From positions 1,302,001 to 1,366,000 of the forward strand of contig OZ241903.1 in NCBI GenBank assembly GCA_965203635.1: DNA of 64,000 nt. The letters run 5' to 3'. The translations under genes and the position numbers were made by a program. Shown here in pieces: positions 18,145-26,551 of the stretch. Origin of the DNA: Aldehydirespirator sp965203635. Its GTDB lineage: Bacteria; Actinomycetota; Acidimicrobiia; Acidimicrobiales; Aldehydirespiratoraceae. Position 1 is the stretch's first letter. Each line of letters begins with the position of its first letter. The notes beneath the pieces were generated by a model that was not told the origin of the DNA, did no database searches, and worked only from the letters and a program-made list of their open reading frames with translations.

Positions 18145-18192
18145 GGAGCACGACTAGTCTCGCGCGACGACTGTCGGAAGGGAGCGAAGCAA

Positions 18193-19329
18193 GTGGACGA
18201 GCCGGCGTGGACCATAGGCGTCGAGGAGGAGTACCTGCTCGTGGAGCGCGAGACCGGGGCCCTCATCACCAAGCAGCCCCCCGGCGTGCTGGAGACCGTG
18301 TCCAACGTGCGCCACGGCTTGGTCGCCAGGGAGCTGTTCGACTCCCAGATAGAGATCGGCACGGACGTCTGCTCAAACCTGAAGGAGCTCCGGGCCGACA
18401 TCTGGGCGCTGCGCCAAGCGGTGGCCGAGGCTGCCGGCGAGTACGGGATGGCGCCCATCGCGGCTTCGTCCCACCCGTTCGCGAGGTGGCTCCAGCAGCA
18501 GTACACCGCGGCGGAGCGCTACCAGGCCATCGCCGCGGACCTGCAGGGCGTGATCCGGCGGCTGGTCATCTCCGGGATGCACGTCCATGTCGGCATCGAG
18601 GACCGCGACCTGCGGATCGACCTGATGGACCAGGTCTCGTACTTCCTGCCGCATCTGCTGGCCCTGTCGACCTCGTCCCCGTTCTGGGAGAAGCGCGACA
18701 CCGGCCTCAGGAGCTACCGCATGGCGGTGGGCGAGGCGCTGCCCCGCACCGGGATCCCCGAGAAGTTCGGCTCCTGGTCCGAGTTCAGGCGCCACATCGA
18801 CGTGCTGGTGCGAGCCGGAATCATCGAGGACTCCACCATGGTGTGGTGGTACATCCGCCCGTCCGAGCGCTACCCCACCCTGGAGATGCGGGTCACCGAC
18901 CTGCCCACCAGGATGGAGGACACGGTCGCCGTGGCCGCCATGTACGTCTGCCTGCTGCGGATGTTGTGGCGGCTCAAGCTGGAGAACCGCCGCTGGCGCA
19001 GCTACGCCAACTTCCTGCTGTCGGAGAACCTGTGGCGGGCCCAGCGCTACGGGGTCCGCGGCGAGTTGATGGACCTCGGCCGGGGTGTGCTGGTGCCCTT
19101 CGGTGAACTGCTGGAGGAACTGATCGAGCTGGTCATGCCCGATGCCGAGGCCCTCAACTGCGTGGCAGAGATCGAGCACACCCGCACGATCTGCGAGCGA
19201 GGCACCTCGGCGGATCGCCAGCTCGCCACCTACCGCGGTGCGCTCGAGGAGGGCGCCACCGAGGACGAGGCCCTCACGGCCGTCGTCCACGCCCTGATCG
19301 CCGACACGATCGCGCCGCCCGACAGTTAG
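18193..19329 (+). CDS. Glutamate-cysteine ligase family 2 (YbdK-type carboxylate-amine ligase)
   Basis: 378 residues. The GCS2 signature WTIGVEEEYLLVERETG opens the protein. The ATP/Mg-binding acidic residues and HVHVGIEDRD follow, then the PSERYPTLEMRVTDLPT core. Forms an amide bond between a carboxylate (usually glutamate) and an amine (often cysteine) with ATP. In actinobacteria this family includes mycothiol- and ergothioneine-related ligases (EgtA-like) and YbdK of uncertain substrate. Starts with GTG at 18193 after GGAAGGGAG. Confidence 0.88.
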   Translation: MDEPAWTIGVEEEYLLVERETGALITKQPPGVLETVSNVRHGLVARELFDSQIEIGTDVCSNLKELRADIWALRQAVAEAAGEYGMAPIAASSHPFARWLQQQYTAAERYQAIAADLQGVIRRLVISGMHVHVGIEDRDLRIDLMDQVSYFLPHLLALSTSSPFWEKRDTGLRSYRMAVGEALPRTGIPEKFGSWSEFRRHIDVLVRAGIIEDSTMVWWYIRPSERYPTLEMRVTDLPTRMEDTVAVAAMYVCLLRMLWRLKLENRRWRSYANFLLSENLWRAQRYGVRGELMDLGRGVLVPFGELLEELIELVMPDAEALNCVAEIEHTRTICERGTSADRQLATYRGALEEGATEDEALTAVVHALIADTIAPPDS

Positions 19330-19331
19330 AG

Positions 19332-20765
19332 CTAGCGACCGGTGTCGATGATGGCGGTGCGCAGGTCGGTCATGTCGAGGATGGTGTACTTGCCGCCGAT
19401 GCGGCCCCAGCCCGTGCCGGTGCGAGACGCCCCGCCGAAGGGAGGGTGCTGCTCCCAGAAGGCGGTGCCCTCGTTGACGAGCACCGTGCCGGTGCGCAAC
19501 TCGTCGACGGCCCGGTATGCCCTGCTCAGCGACGAGGTGAACACCGACGCCTGCAGGCCCAGGTCGGAGTCGTTGGCCAGCGCGAAGGCCTCGTCGTCCG
19601 AGCCGAAGCGGGTGACGGGTATGACCGGCCCGAAGCTCTCGTGGCGGAACACGTCCATGGCCGGGGTCACATCGTCGATGACGGTCATCTCGTAGTAGAG
19701 CCCGGTCGGACGGTCCGGTTGGCGGCGCCCTCCGAGCAGGACTCGGGCGCCCCGCGCCGACGCGTCGGCTGCATGGGCGTCCATGCGGGCTGCCACCACC
19801 TCGTTGTTGAGCGGCCCCATCAGGGTGGCATCGTCGAGCGGGTCGCCGAGAGTGACCGCGGCGGCCCGGTCCACCAGCAGGTCGACCAGTTCACCGTGCA
19901 CCGAGTGGTGCACCAGCAGGCGCTCGGTGGCCACGCAGCACTGGCCCGACACGAAGTGGGCGCCGAATACCGCCGCGTCGGCCGCGGCCTCCACGTCGGC
20001 ATCATCGAACACGATCTGGGGGCCGTTGCCGGACGCCTCGACGATGGTGCGCTTCATGCCGGCCGCAGCCACGATGGCTGCCGCGGTGGCCTGCGAGCCG
20101 ACGAACCCCACACCGTGGACACCGGGATGGGAGACCAGGGCCCGGCCGATGTCGCCCCGGCCCATCACCACCGACACCGCTCCGGTCGGGAAGCCGGCGC
20201 CGGCCGCGGCCTCGGCCAGAGCCAGAGCCGACAGCGGGGCGTTCTCCGAGGGCTTGATCACGGCCGGATTCCCGGCCGCCAGCGCAGCGGCCAGCAGCTC
20301 GGCGGGGATGTTCATGGGGAAGTTCCACGGGGTGACCAGCGCATACACGCCATTGGGCTTGCGATGGGTGAACACCCGCTTGCGGGGATCGACGCTGGGC
20401 AGCACATGGGTCTCCAGCCGCTTGATCTCCTCGGCGGCCAGCCGGAAGATGTCGGCCGATTCGGCCAACTCGTCGACGGCCTCCGCGGCCAGGGCCTTGC
20501 CCGACTCCCGAGCCAGTTGCCCGGCGAGAGGCGCAGCATCCGCTTCGAGGCGGTCGGCGACGGCGCCAAGCAGGTCGGCCCGCTCGAAGAAGCTCAGCCG
20601 CTCCAACTCCGGCGCGGCCTCGTTGGCCGCGGCGACGGCGTCCTCAACGTCGGCGGGCGCAGCGGTGTCGATCTCGGCCAGCACCTCACCGGTGGCCGGC
20701 TCGACCACGGCCAGCGGCTGTGCGCCCCGGCCCGGACGGCGCGTTCCCCCGATGAGTTGATGCAT
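19332..20765 (-). CDS. NAD(P)-dependent aldehyde dehydrogenase
   Basis: 477 residues. ALDH fold with TPWNFPMNIP, general base E243 in VEASGNGP, and nucleophile C277 in SGQCCVATER. Note the variant EASGNGP instead of the usual ELGGKSP, shared with the benzaldehyde/vanillin-like subgroup. Convergent with the GCS2 gene (2-bp gap) and divergent from the small membrane gene at 20796. Monocistronic in appearance. Confidence 0.92.
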   Translation of the reverse strand: MHQLIGGTRRPGRGAQPLAVVEPATGEVLAEIDTAAPADVEDAVAAANEAAPELERLSFFERADLLGAVADRLEADAAPLAGQLARESGKALAAEAVDELAESADIFRLAAEEIKRLETHVLPSVDPRKRVFTHRKPNGVYALVTPWNFPMNIPAELLAAALAAGNPAVIKPSENAPLSALALAEAAAGAGFPTGAVSVVMGRGDIGRALVSHPGVHGVGFVGSQATAAAIVAAAGMKRTIVEASGNGPQIVFDDADVEAAADAAVFGAHFVSGQCCVATERLLVHHSVHGELVDLLVDRAAAVTLGDPLDDATLMGPLNNEVVAARMDAHAADASARGARVLLGGRRQPDRPTGLYYEMTVIDDVTPAMDVFRHESFGPVIPVTRFGSDDEAFALANDSDLGLQASVFTSSLSRAYRAVDELRTGTVLVNEGTAFWEQHPPFGGASRTGTGWGRIGGKYTILDMTDLRTAIIDTGR

Positions 20766-20795
20766 CGCCGCACACTACGCGCTTATGCTCGGGGC

Positions 20796-21050
20796 GTGGC
20801 CGGAGCGGTGGTGATGGTGATCGTGCTGGTGGTGGTGTTCCCGGTGGCGGTGCTGGTGGGCAGCGGGATCCTGGCCGCCGCGCTGGGAAGTCTCCTCAAG
20901 GTCGACTCCGACGCGGCCAACAGAGGTGACGACGGCCCCAACGAGTACCTGGAGCTGGCCCGCAAGGAAGCCGCGACCGGCTACCCGCACCGGCCCGAGC
21001 CGCCGTCGCTGCGCTCTAAGCTCCAGTCGAGGATCCGGTCGGCCAGGTAG
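20796..21050 (+). CDS. Small single-pass membrane protein, hypothetical
   Basis: 84 residues, GTG at 20796. One long N-terminal helix (VVMVIVLVVVFPVAVLVGSG and on to about residue 33), then an acidic/basic soluble tail including NEYLELARKEAATGYP. TATGCT at 20784-20789 lies six bases before the GTG, the arrangement of a leaderless actinobacterial transcript. The end overlaps the convergent molybdenum-hydroxylase-like gene by 35 bp. No family recognised. Confidence 0.6.
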   Translation: MAGAVVMVIVLVVVFPVAVLVGSGILAAALGSLLKVDSDAANRGDDGPNEYLELARKEAATGYPHRPEPPSLRSKLQSRIRSAR

Positions 21051-22653
21051 GCGGCAGTCCCCGGCTGATCCACACCGCGGCGGCCACCGCGGCGAACACG
21101 GCGTCGCTGCCGTTCACAGGCTCGGAGCCGTCGTCCAGCACCTCGATCTCAACCGACGGCATGTTGGCCGCGCTCACGATCCCGAAGGAGCGCACGGTCA
21201 GGTCGTGGACGGCGCCGTCGGGATCCACCCCGAGTGACTCGCTGGTCACCCACGAATAGGCCATGTGGGCCGCGCCGGTGCAGTAGGAGCGCAGCACCGT
21301 CTCGTCGAGGGTCCGACCAGCCCGAACTTGCACCGCGATCGTCCCATCCGGCTTGACCGCAGCCGTCGCCGATCCGCCATCGGGACAGGTGATCCAACCC
21401 GGCTCGCCCCGGGCCGCGGCCAGCAGCACCGCCGCCTCGGCCCACCCCGCCCCCCGAGCCTGCGCAGAAGTGGGCGGGCCCGGCAGGTCGACCTCGGTCA
21501 CGGCCAGGTCCGGCGCGCAGGCCCGGATCGTCTCGGTGATACCCGGGGTTCGGGCCACGACCATCTCGCCGCTGCCGTCAGATCGCACTCCCGCGGCGAT
21601 CGGGGGCCTCTTGGGGCCGAGCTCGACCGTGTCGGGGCGGGACCACAGCACCCGCACTGGCCGGCCGTGCCGGTCGGCCAGGAGGCGGGCGGCCTCCGCC
21701 ACCGGTGAGTGGAGCTTCCCGCCGAACGCGCCGCCGTTGCCGAGCGGCGAGGCCGGCTCGCCGTCCGGCCGGCACCAAGCGGCGTCTGTCTCCAGGTAGC
21801 CGGGCTCGGTCCAGCTGGTGCGCAGGGTGACGGCCCAGTCGCCCGGGGGCACCTCCAGCGGCGGTTCCCAACTGGCCGTGGTGCGCCGGCCCGGAATCTG
21901 CCCGGCGAGCCTTCGCGCCTCGGCCGCGGTTCCCGCTACGACCCAGCCGTGCTCGTCGGCAGCCTCGCAGCCCGGACCGGCCCGCACAGCCACGAGGGCG
22001 TCCACCGGGGCTGTGTCGTCCGCGAAGCCGCCGGCCCCGAGGGACACTTGGGGCCCGGTCGACTGCGGTGTGCGCCCCTCGATCGTGGCCCGGAGCTCGG
22101 CCGCGGCCCTCTGGTCAGGATCCGGGGCGGTAGCCGCGTCGGCGATGCCCGCAGCGAGCCCGGGGTAGGCCTGCCAGGCGTCGAGGATGGGCTGCCAACC
22201 GGTGCAGCGGCACAGATGGGCGGCCAGAGCCCGGGCTGCGACCCGACGATCACTGTGGTCGGCGCCCTTGGCGTGCAGCCCGGCGAAGCGGCAGATGATC
22301 CCGGGAGTGCAGAACCCGCACTGGCTGCCTCCGGTGGTCGCGAAGGCCTGGGCCCAGCCGTCTCGCACGTCTGCGTCGAGCCCTTCCATGGTGGTGATGG
22401 TCCGGCCCTGCACCCGGCGGGCCGGGGTCACGCAGGCCACCCGGGGCTGCCCGTCCACCAACACGGTGCAGCAGCCGCACTGGCCCTGGGGACTGCACCC
22501 GTCCTTGACCGAGCGCACCCCCAGCTGCTCGCGCAGCACATCCAGCAGCGTCGACTGTTCGTCGGCGACGACAACGGTCGCGCCGTCCACCACTATCTCG
22601 AAGCTCTCCCGAAATTGGTGCGAATCCTGTGCCTCAGAGGGCTGAAACGTCAT
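21016..22653 (-). CDS. 2Fe-2S protein fused to compact molybdenum-hydroxylase-like domain
   Basis: 545 residues. Residues 18-165 are a CoxS/XdhC-type double [2Fe-2S] subunit, with C53, C59, C62, C74 (DGCSPQGQCGCCTV, ACVTP) and C112, C115, C148, C150 (QCGFCTPG, LCRCTGW). Residues about 200-545 resemble a xanthine-dehydrogenase/CO-dehydrogenase large subunit cut to half its normal size. ADDTAPVDALV fits the hammerhead and GNGGAFGGK (306-313) the cofactor loop; ANMPSVEIEVLDD fits the C-terminal part. The catalytic GVGE motif appears as NGSD. Possibly a streamlined hydroxylase or a non-catalytic electron-transfer derivative. ATG at 22653 has no Shine-Dalgarno and lies inside an inverted repeat. 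Confidence 0.72.
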   Translation of the reverse strand: MTFQPSEAQDSHQFRESFEIVVDGATVVVADEQSTLLDVLREQLGVRSVKDGCSPQGQCGCCTVLVDGQPRVACVTPARRVQGRTITTMEGLDADVRDGWAQAFATTGGSQCGFCTPGIICRFAGLHAKGADHSDRRVAARALAAHLCRCTGWQPILDAWQAYPGLAAGIADAATAPDPDQRAAAELRATIEGRTPQSTGPQVSLGAGGFADDTAPVDALVAVRAGPGCEAADEHGWVVAGTAAEARRLAGQIPGRRTTASWEPPLEVPPGDWAVTLRTSWTEPGYLETDAAWCRPDGEPASPLGNGGAFGGKLHSPVAEAARLLADRHGRPVRVLWSRPDTVELGPKRPPIAAGVRSDGSGEMVVARTPGITETIRACAPDLAVTEVDLPGPPTSAQARGAGWAEAAVLLAAARGEPGWITCPDGGSATAAVKPDGTIAVQVRAGRTLDETVLRSYCTGAAHMAYSWVTSESLGVDPDGAVHDLTVRSFGIVSAANMPSVEIEVLDDGSEPVNGSDAVFAAVAAAVWISRGLPPTWPTGSSTGA

Positions 22654-22663
22654 CAATTTCGGG
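22608..22663. repeat. 10-bp inverted repeat enclosing a start codon
   Basis: CCCGAAATTG (22608-22617) and CAATTTCGGG (22654-22663) are perfect inverted arms 36 bp apart. On the leftward mRNA the first arm ends directly before the ATG at 22653, so pairing would enclose the first 12 codons in a loop. Confidence 0.55.
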
Positions 22664-22696
22664 CTCGGGCCGGGCCCACCGGCCCGAGCGGCCCGG

Positions 22697-23017
22697 CTAG
22701 CTGAAGCTCTGGCCGCAGCCGCAGGATCGCTGAGCGTTGGGGTTGTCGATCGAGAACCCGGCCGACTGCAGGCCGTCGGAGTAGTCGAGCGTGGCCCCAT
22801 CGAGCAGCATCGCCGAGGACGGATCCACCACCACCTGCACCTCACCGAAGGTGGCGGTGGTGTCGCCGTCGGCCACATCGGTGTCGAAGTACATCTCGTA
22901 GGAGAAGCCCGAGCATCCTCCCGGACGGACGGCCACCCGCAGCGACAGCCCCTCCTCGTTCTCGGCCTGGATGAGTTCCGACACCTTGTCGGACGCATTG
23001 TCGGTGAGTGTGATCAC
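22697..23017 (-). CDS. erpA: Iron-sulfur cluster insertion protein ErpA/IscA family
   Basis: 106 residues, A-type carrier. The three conserved cysteines are in VRPGGCSGFSYEM and SCGCGQSF. GTG at 23017 is preferred because CGGAGAG lies 6-8 nt before it and the fold starts at ITLTDNASDKV. Passes Fe-S clusters to apoproteins. Its position beside the double [2Fe-2S] protein and Mrp makes a small Fe-S maturation neighbourhood. Confidence 0.92.
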   Translation of the reverse strand: MITLTDNASDKVSELIQAENEEGLSLRVAVRPGGCSGFSYEMYFDTDVADGDTTATFGEVQVVVDPSSAMLLDGATLDYSDGLQSAGFSIDNPNAQRSCGCGQSFS

Positions 23018-23143
23018 GACGGCTCTCCGGAGTGGTTGCGCACGGCTGTGTGACCACAAACCTAGCGCCCCGAGCCGGGCGAGGCTACCGACGCCACCAA
23101 CCCGGCGGATCGGCGCTACAGGCGGTGCCGGTAGCATCGGGTT

Positions 23144-24316
23144 GTGACCACGACCGCGCCGACGGCCGAGGCCGTGATGGATCTCATGCGCGGTGTGATC
23201 GATCCTGAGTTGGGCAGCAACCTGGTGGAGCTGGGCATGGCCCGGGGCGCCCAGGTGTCCGGCGACGGCCAGGTGCGGATCGAGATCGCGTTGACAACTG
23301 CGGGCTGCCCGCTGCGGGCCCAGATCCAGCGCGACGTCAAGGCCCGGCTGGAATCTCTCCCCGGCGTGACCAAGGTGCGCATCGTGTGGGCCGAGCTCAC
23401 CGCCGACGAGAAGGCCGCGGCCATGGCCAAGGCCCGCTTCAACGTCTCGCAGCGCGCCCCGGACACCGCCATCCCGCCCACCACCAAGGTGCTGATGGTG
23501 GCCAGCGGCAAGGGCGGCGTGGGCAAGTCCACGGTCACCACCAACCTGGCGGCGGCACTGGCCGCGCAGGGGTTCAACGTCGGCGTGATGGACGCCGACA
23601 TCTGGGGCTACTCGGTGCCCCGGATGCTGGGCGTCGACGGCGAGCTCCGCTCACTCGACGGCAAGATCGTCCCGCTCACCCGGACCGTCGGCGAGGGCCG
23701 CCTCGAGGTGGTGTCGATGGGCTTCCTGGTGGACCGGGAGGACTCGGCGCTGATGTGGCGAGGGCTGATGCTCAACCGGGCCGTGCAGCACTTCTGCGAG
23801 GACGTCCGCTGGAGCGACGACCTCGACTACCTGCTGATCGACATGCCGCCCGGCACCGGAGACGTGCAGATGGGCCTGGCCAAGATGCTGCCGCGAGCCG
23901 AGATGATCATCGTGACCACCCCGGCGACGGCCGCCCAGAAGGTGGCGGCCAGGGTGGTCGACATGGGCCGCAAGAACTACCTGCGCATCGTGGGCGTGAT
24001 CGAGAACATGAGCTACCTGGCCACCGGTGACGGCGAGCATCACGCCGTGTTCGGCTCGGGAGGGGGCGAGGCCCTCGCCGCCGAGGTCGGGGCGCCGCTG
24101 CTGGGCCGCATTCCTCTCGAGGCTGCGGTGGCCGACGGCTTCGACACGGGCGAGCCTGCCGTGCTGGGCGACGGCCCGGCGGCCGAGGCCTTCAAGTCGG
24201 CGGCCCAGGCCCTGTCGGAGGAGCACGTGCCGCCGGTGGAGATGGCCGGCTGCAGCGCCCGCATGCTGGAGGCGGCCGTGGCCGCGCTCGACGCGGTGGA
24301 CGCAGCCGAAGCCTGA
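23144..24316 (+). CDS. mrp: Mrp/ApbC-family Fe-S cluster carrier ATPase
   Basis: 390 residues. N-terminal MIP18/DUF59 domain (residues 1-85; DPELGSNLVELGM) followed by a deviant Walker A P-loop ATPase (SGKGGVGKSTVTTNLA), DADIWGYSVPRMLG and the DMPPGTGDVQ switch. The bridging CxxC of many Mrp proteins is absent; instead TATGDGEHHAVFGSGGGEALA is seen. Stores and transfers [4Fe-4S] clusters. GTG at 23144; divergent from erpA. Confidence 0.92.
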   Translation: MTTTAPTAEAVMDLMRGVIDPELGSNLVELGMARGAQVSGDGQVRIEIALTTAGCPLRAQIQRDVKARLESLPGVTKVRIVWAELTADEKAAAMAKARFNVSQRAPDTAIPPTTKVLMVASGKGGVGKSTVTTNLAAALAAQGFNVGVMDADIWGYSVPRMLGVDGELRSLDGKIVPLTRTVGEGRLEVVSMGFLVDREDSALMWRGLMLNRAVQHFCEDVRWSDDLDYLLIDMPPGTGDVQMGLAKMLPRAEMIIVTTPATAAQKVAARVVDMGRKNYLRIVGVIENMSYLATGDGEHHAVFGSGGGEALAAEVGAPLLGRIPLEAAVADGFDTGEPAVLGDGPAAEAFKSAAQALSEEHVPPVEMAGCSARMLEAAVAALDAVDAAEA

Positions 24317-24335
24317 TCGCGGCCGTAGAGGTTCG

Positions 24336-25418
24336 ATGATTCCCTCTCGTGGTGATCGTCGGGCGGAGGATCCCTGGGAGGCCATCGAGGCCTGTTACGC
24401 CGCGGGCTGGACCGACGGCCTGCCCGTGGTTCCACCCACCGAGCCGCTGGTCACCGCGATGCTGGCCGGCGGGGTCTGGGCTGCCGACGAGGTGCTGCTC
24501 GACGACCCGTGGCGGGGGATGGCCGTCACTGCCCGCAAGGCGGCGGTCAACGCGGTGATGGCCGGCTGCCTGCCCGAGTACTTCCCGGTGGTGGGCGCCG
24601 CGCTGCAGGCCACGAGCGCCCCGGAGTTCGCGTTGCATGCCGTGGCGGCCAGCACCGGCGGGGCTGCGGTGCTTGTCGCGGTCAACGGGCCGATCCGTGA
24701 CGAGATCGGGATCCACTACAAGGAGAACCTCTTCGGGCCCGGGTTCAGGCCCAACGCCACCATCGGCCGCACCGTCCGGCTGGTGCTGCGCAACTGCCTC
24801 GCGGCCATACCCGGAGCGCTGGACAAGAGCACTCAGGGCTGGCCCGGCAAGTACGCCATCTGCTTCGCCGAGGACGAGGCGACGTGTCCCTGGGAGCCCT
24901 TCCACGTCTCCCGGGGATACGAGCCCTCCCAGAGCACGGTGACGATCATGGCCGCCGAGTCCGGCCACAACGTCGTCAACCACGCCTCCTCGGAGGTGTC
25001 CGAGCTGCTCGGAACGTTCGCCGACGCGATGGCGGCGTTCGGTTCGCTCAGCTCGGGCCGCTCGCTGATCGTGTTCGCGCCCGAGCATGCCCGCAGGATC
25101 ACCGCGTCCGGGTGGAGCCGGTCCCGGGTCCAGGAGTACCTGTTCGAGCACTCGGCCCGCTCCTTCGCCGACGTCAAGCGGGGTGGCAAGGTGGAGCCGG
25201 CCGGCTTCGTGGAGGGGTTCGACCCGGTGTGGTGGATGAGGTCGGACCCGACCGTGCATCCCGGCGACGAGGACATCCTGGTACGGCGGGGGACCGGCCC
25301 GGACGACATCGCGCTGATGGTCGGCGGCGGCGACGCCGGCGGGCACTCGGCGTTCTTCCCGACCTGGAGCCGGGACCGCAGCGTCCCGCTCGTCACTCAG
25401 GAGATAATTGTCCCATGA
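24336..25418 (+). CDS. Unrecognised protein coupled to UGSC selenoprotein
   Basis: 360 residues, soluble, no signal peptide. The conserved-looking TDGLPVVPPTEPLV motif is at residues 26-39, and Gly-rich loops follow (GFRPNATIGRTVRLVLRN, VGGGDAGGHSAFFP). Several cysteines are present (C20, the C in AGCLPEYFP, CPWEPFH). No named family is recognised with confidence. The TGA at 25416-25418 overlaps the ATG of the selenoprotein as ATGA, so the two are translated together and probably form one enzyme or act in sequence. ATG at 24336 has AGAGG upstream. Function unknown; redox or reductive cleavage is suggested only by the partner. Confidence 0.75.
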   Translation: MIPSRGDRRAEDPWEAIEACYAAGWTDGLPVVPPTEPLVTAMLAGGVWAADEVLLDDPWRGMAVTARKAAVNAVMAGCLPEYFPVVGAALQATSAPEFALHAVAASTGGAAVLVAVNGPIRDEIGIHYKENLFGPGFRPNATIGRTVRLVLRNCLAAIPGALDKSTQGWPGKYAICFAEDEATCPWEPFHVSRGYEPSQSTVTIMAAESGHNVVNHASSEVSELLGTFADAMAAFGSLSSGRSLIVFAPEHARRITASGWSRSRVQEYLFEHSARSFADVKRGGKVEPAGFVEGFDPVWWMRSDPTVHPGDEDILVRRGTGPDDIALMVGGGDAGGHSAFFPTWSRDRSVPLVTQEIIVP

Positions 25419-26224
25419 CGATCACGCTCATCGATCCGACCCTGGCCCCGGCCGGCGCAGGCCGGGATCTCGCAGCCCGTCCCGCCAACCTCGACGGGGC
25501 GGTGCTCGGCCTGGTCAACAACGGCAAGACCCGCGGCCGCGAGATCCTCCAGCGGGTGGCGGGCAACCTCGCGGCCAAGCACCGGATCGGGGGCACGATC
25601 CTGGTGACCAAGCCCGACTCCAGCTTCCCGGCCGCACCCGAGGACGTCGAGATGCTGGCCGCCGACGCCACCGCCATCATCGCCGCGATCGGCGATTGAG
25701 GCAGCTGCTCGTCGGGCAGTGTGCTCGACGCCGTCCGGTTCGAGGAGCTCGGCCTGCCCGCGGCCGCCATTGTCACCGAGCCCTTCACGACCACCGGCAA
25801 GGTCATGGCCGAGCTGCAGGGCTTCGCCGACTACCCGTTCGCCACGGTCCCGCATCCGATCGGCAGCCTCTCGGAGGATCAGGTGACGGCTCTGGCCGAC
25901 GCGGTCACACCCGTGGTCGAGCTATTGCTTGTCGGCGGCACCACCGACGCTCCGGCCATGGAGCCTGCCAGATCAGTTGCAGCCACTCCTTTGGATCTCG
26001 ACGACGTTGTGGAAGCCCTTGCCGAAGGCCTGCGCGCCGACCGCGCCGACCTCACCGCCGAGCAGTCAGGCCAACGCATCACCTTCCGGCTCCACATCCC
26101 CGACGAGGCGTGCGCCGAGTGCATCATGCCCTCGTCGATGCTTGTCCCCATCCTGCAGCGTCGCGTCGACGACGATCTGGGCCCCGGTTTCGTAGCAGTC
26201 CTCGACGACCCGCGGGATCGCTGA
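25415..26224 (+). CDS. UGSC-family selenoprotein (in-frame TGA at 25697-25699)
   Basis: 269 residues if TGA at codon 95 is read as selenocysteine. The frame runs unbroken from ATG 25415 through IGD-Sec-GSCSSGSVLDA to the TGA at 26222-26224. Both sides of the TGA match one family: the N-terminal GLVNNGK motif (32-38) and, after Sec95, the GSC motif, IVTEPF and VPHPIG. In homologues the position is Sec or Cys (CGSC/UGSC), giving a redox Sec-x-x-Cys pair, Sec95/C98. A C-terminal extension (about 185-269) with C233-x-x-C236 (CAECIMP) is extra. A SECIS-like hairpin follows the TGA, and selA/selB are in the window. Annotation pipelines will split it in two at 25699. The reaction is unknown; a thiol-based reductase or lyase is inferred. 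Confidence 0.88.
25700..25730 (+). promoter_or_regulatory. Bacterial SECIS-like hairpin after the Sec codon
   Basis: CGTCG (25710-25714) pairs with CGACG (25726-25730). Inside it are one G-U pair and GCA/TGC, closed by a GTG triloop at 25719-25721. The apical loop is 19 nt past the TGA at 25697-25699, within the 16-37 nt range known for bacterial SECIS elements, and carries the G-U bases that SelB recognises. It lies within the coding sequence, as expected for bacteria. Confidence 0.7.
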
Positions 26225-26305
26225 ACCTAGGCAGCGCTGAATCTAGATCGACGATCAATGTCCTACTGCTCAACTACGCTCGGCAATGCCCGAGGAGGAA
26301 CTGCC

Positions 26306-26494
26306 ATGACCATCACCGTCCCCAGAGAAGAAATCGTGAGGATGCTCTCAAGGGCCGCCGATGACGCGGGACTCGGACTGCGCGGGTTCTACGAACTCGG
26401 TCAGGAGGACCGCCTAGACAACCCGTCGCTTCGGGACCTCTGGTTGATCTGGGGTGACGTCCTGACGGAGGCAGATCTCCCAGTCGTCGCGTGA
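26306..26494 (+). CDS. Small hypothetical protein
   Basis: 62 residues starting MTITVPREEIVRM; GAGGAGG eight nt before the ATG at 26306 makes the start convincing. Helical N-terminal half, acidic C-terminal half (LWLIWGDVLTEADLP). No family recognised. Its stop codon overlaps a GTG (26491) that opens a 53-codon frame, so a second short product cannot be excluded. Confidence 0.55.
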   Translation: MTITVPREEIVRMLSRAADDAGLGLRGFYELGQEDRLDNPSLRDLWLIWGDVLTEADLPVVA

Positions 26495-26551
26495 ACGACC
26501 GTTTAGGACAGAGGTCACGAGAGTTCGTCGAACGTCTCAACGGCCTCATCT

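Noticed and set aside
25697..25699. TGA as an ordinary stop giving a 94-aa protein, with a separate GTG-started gene at 25721
   Set aside because: The upstream part alone lacks the family's redox motif. The downstream part has no ribosome-binding site, and both parts align in one frame around GD-(TGA)-GSC with a hairpin behind.
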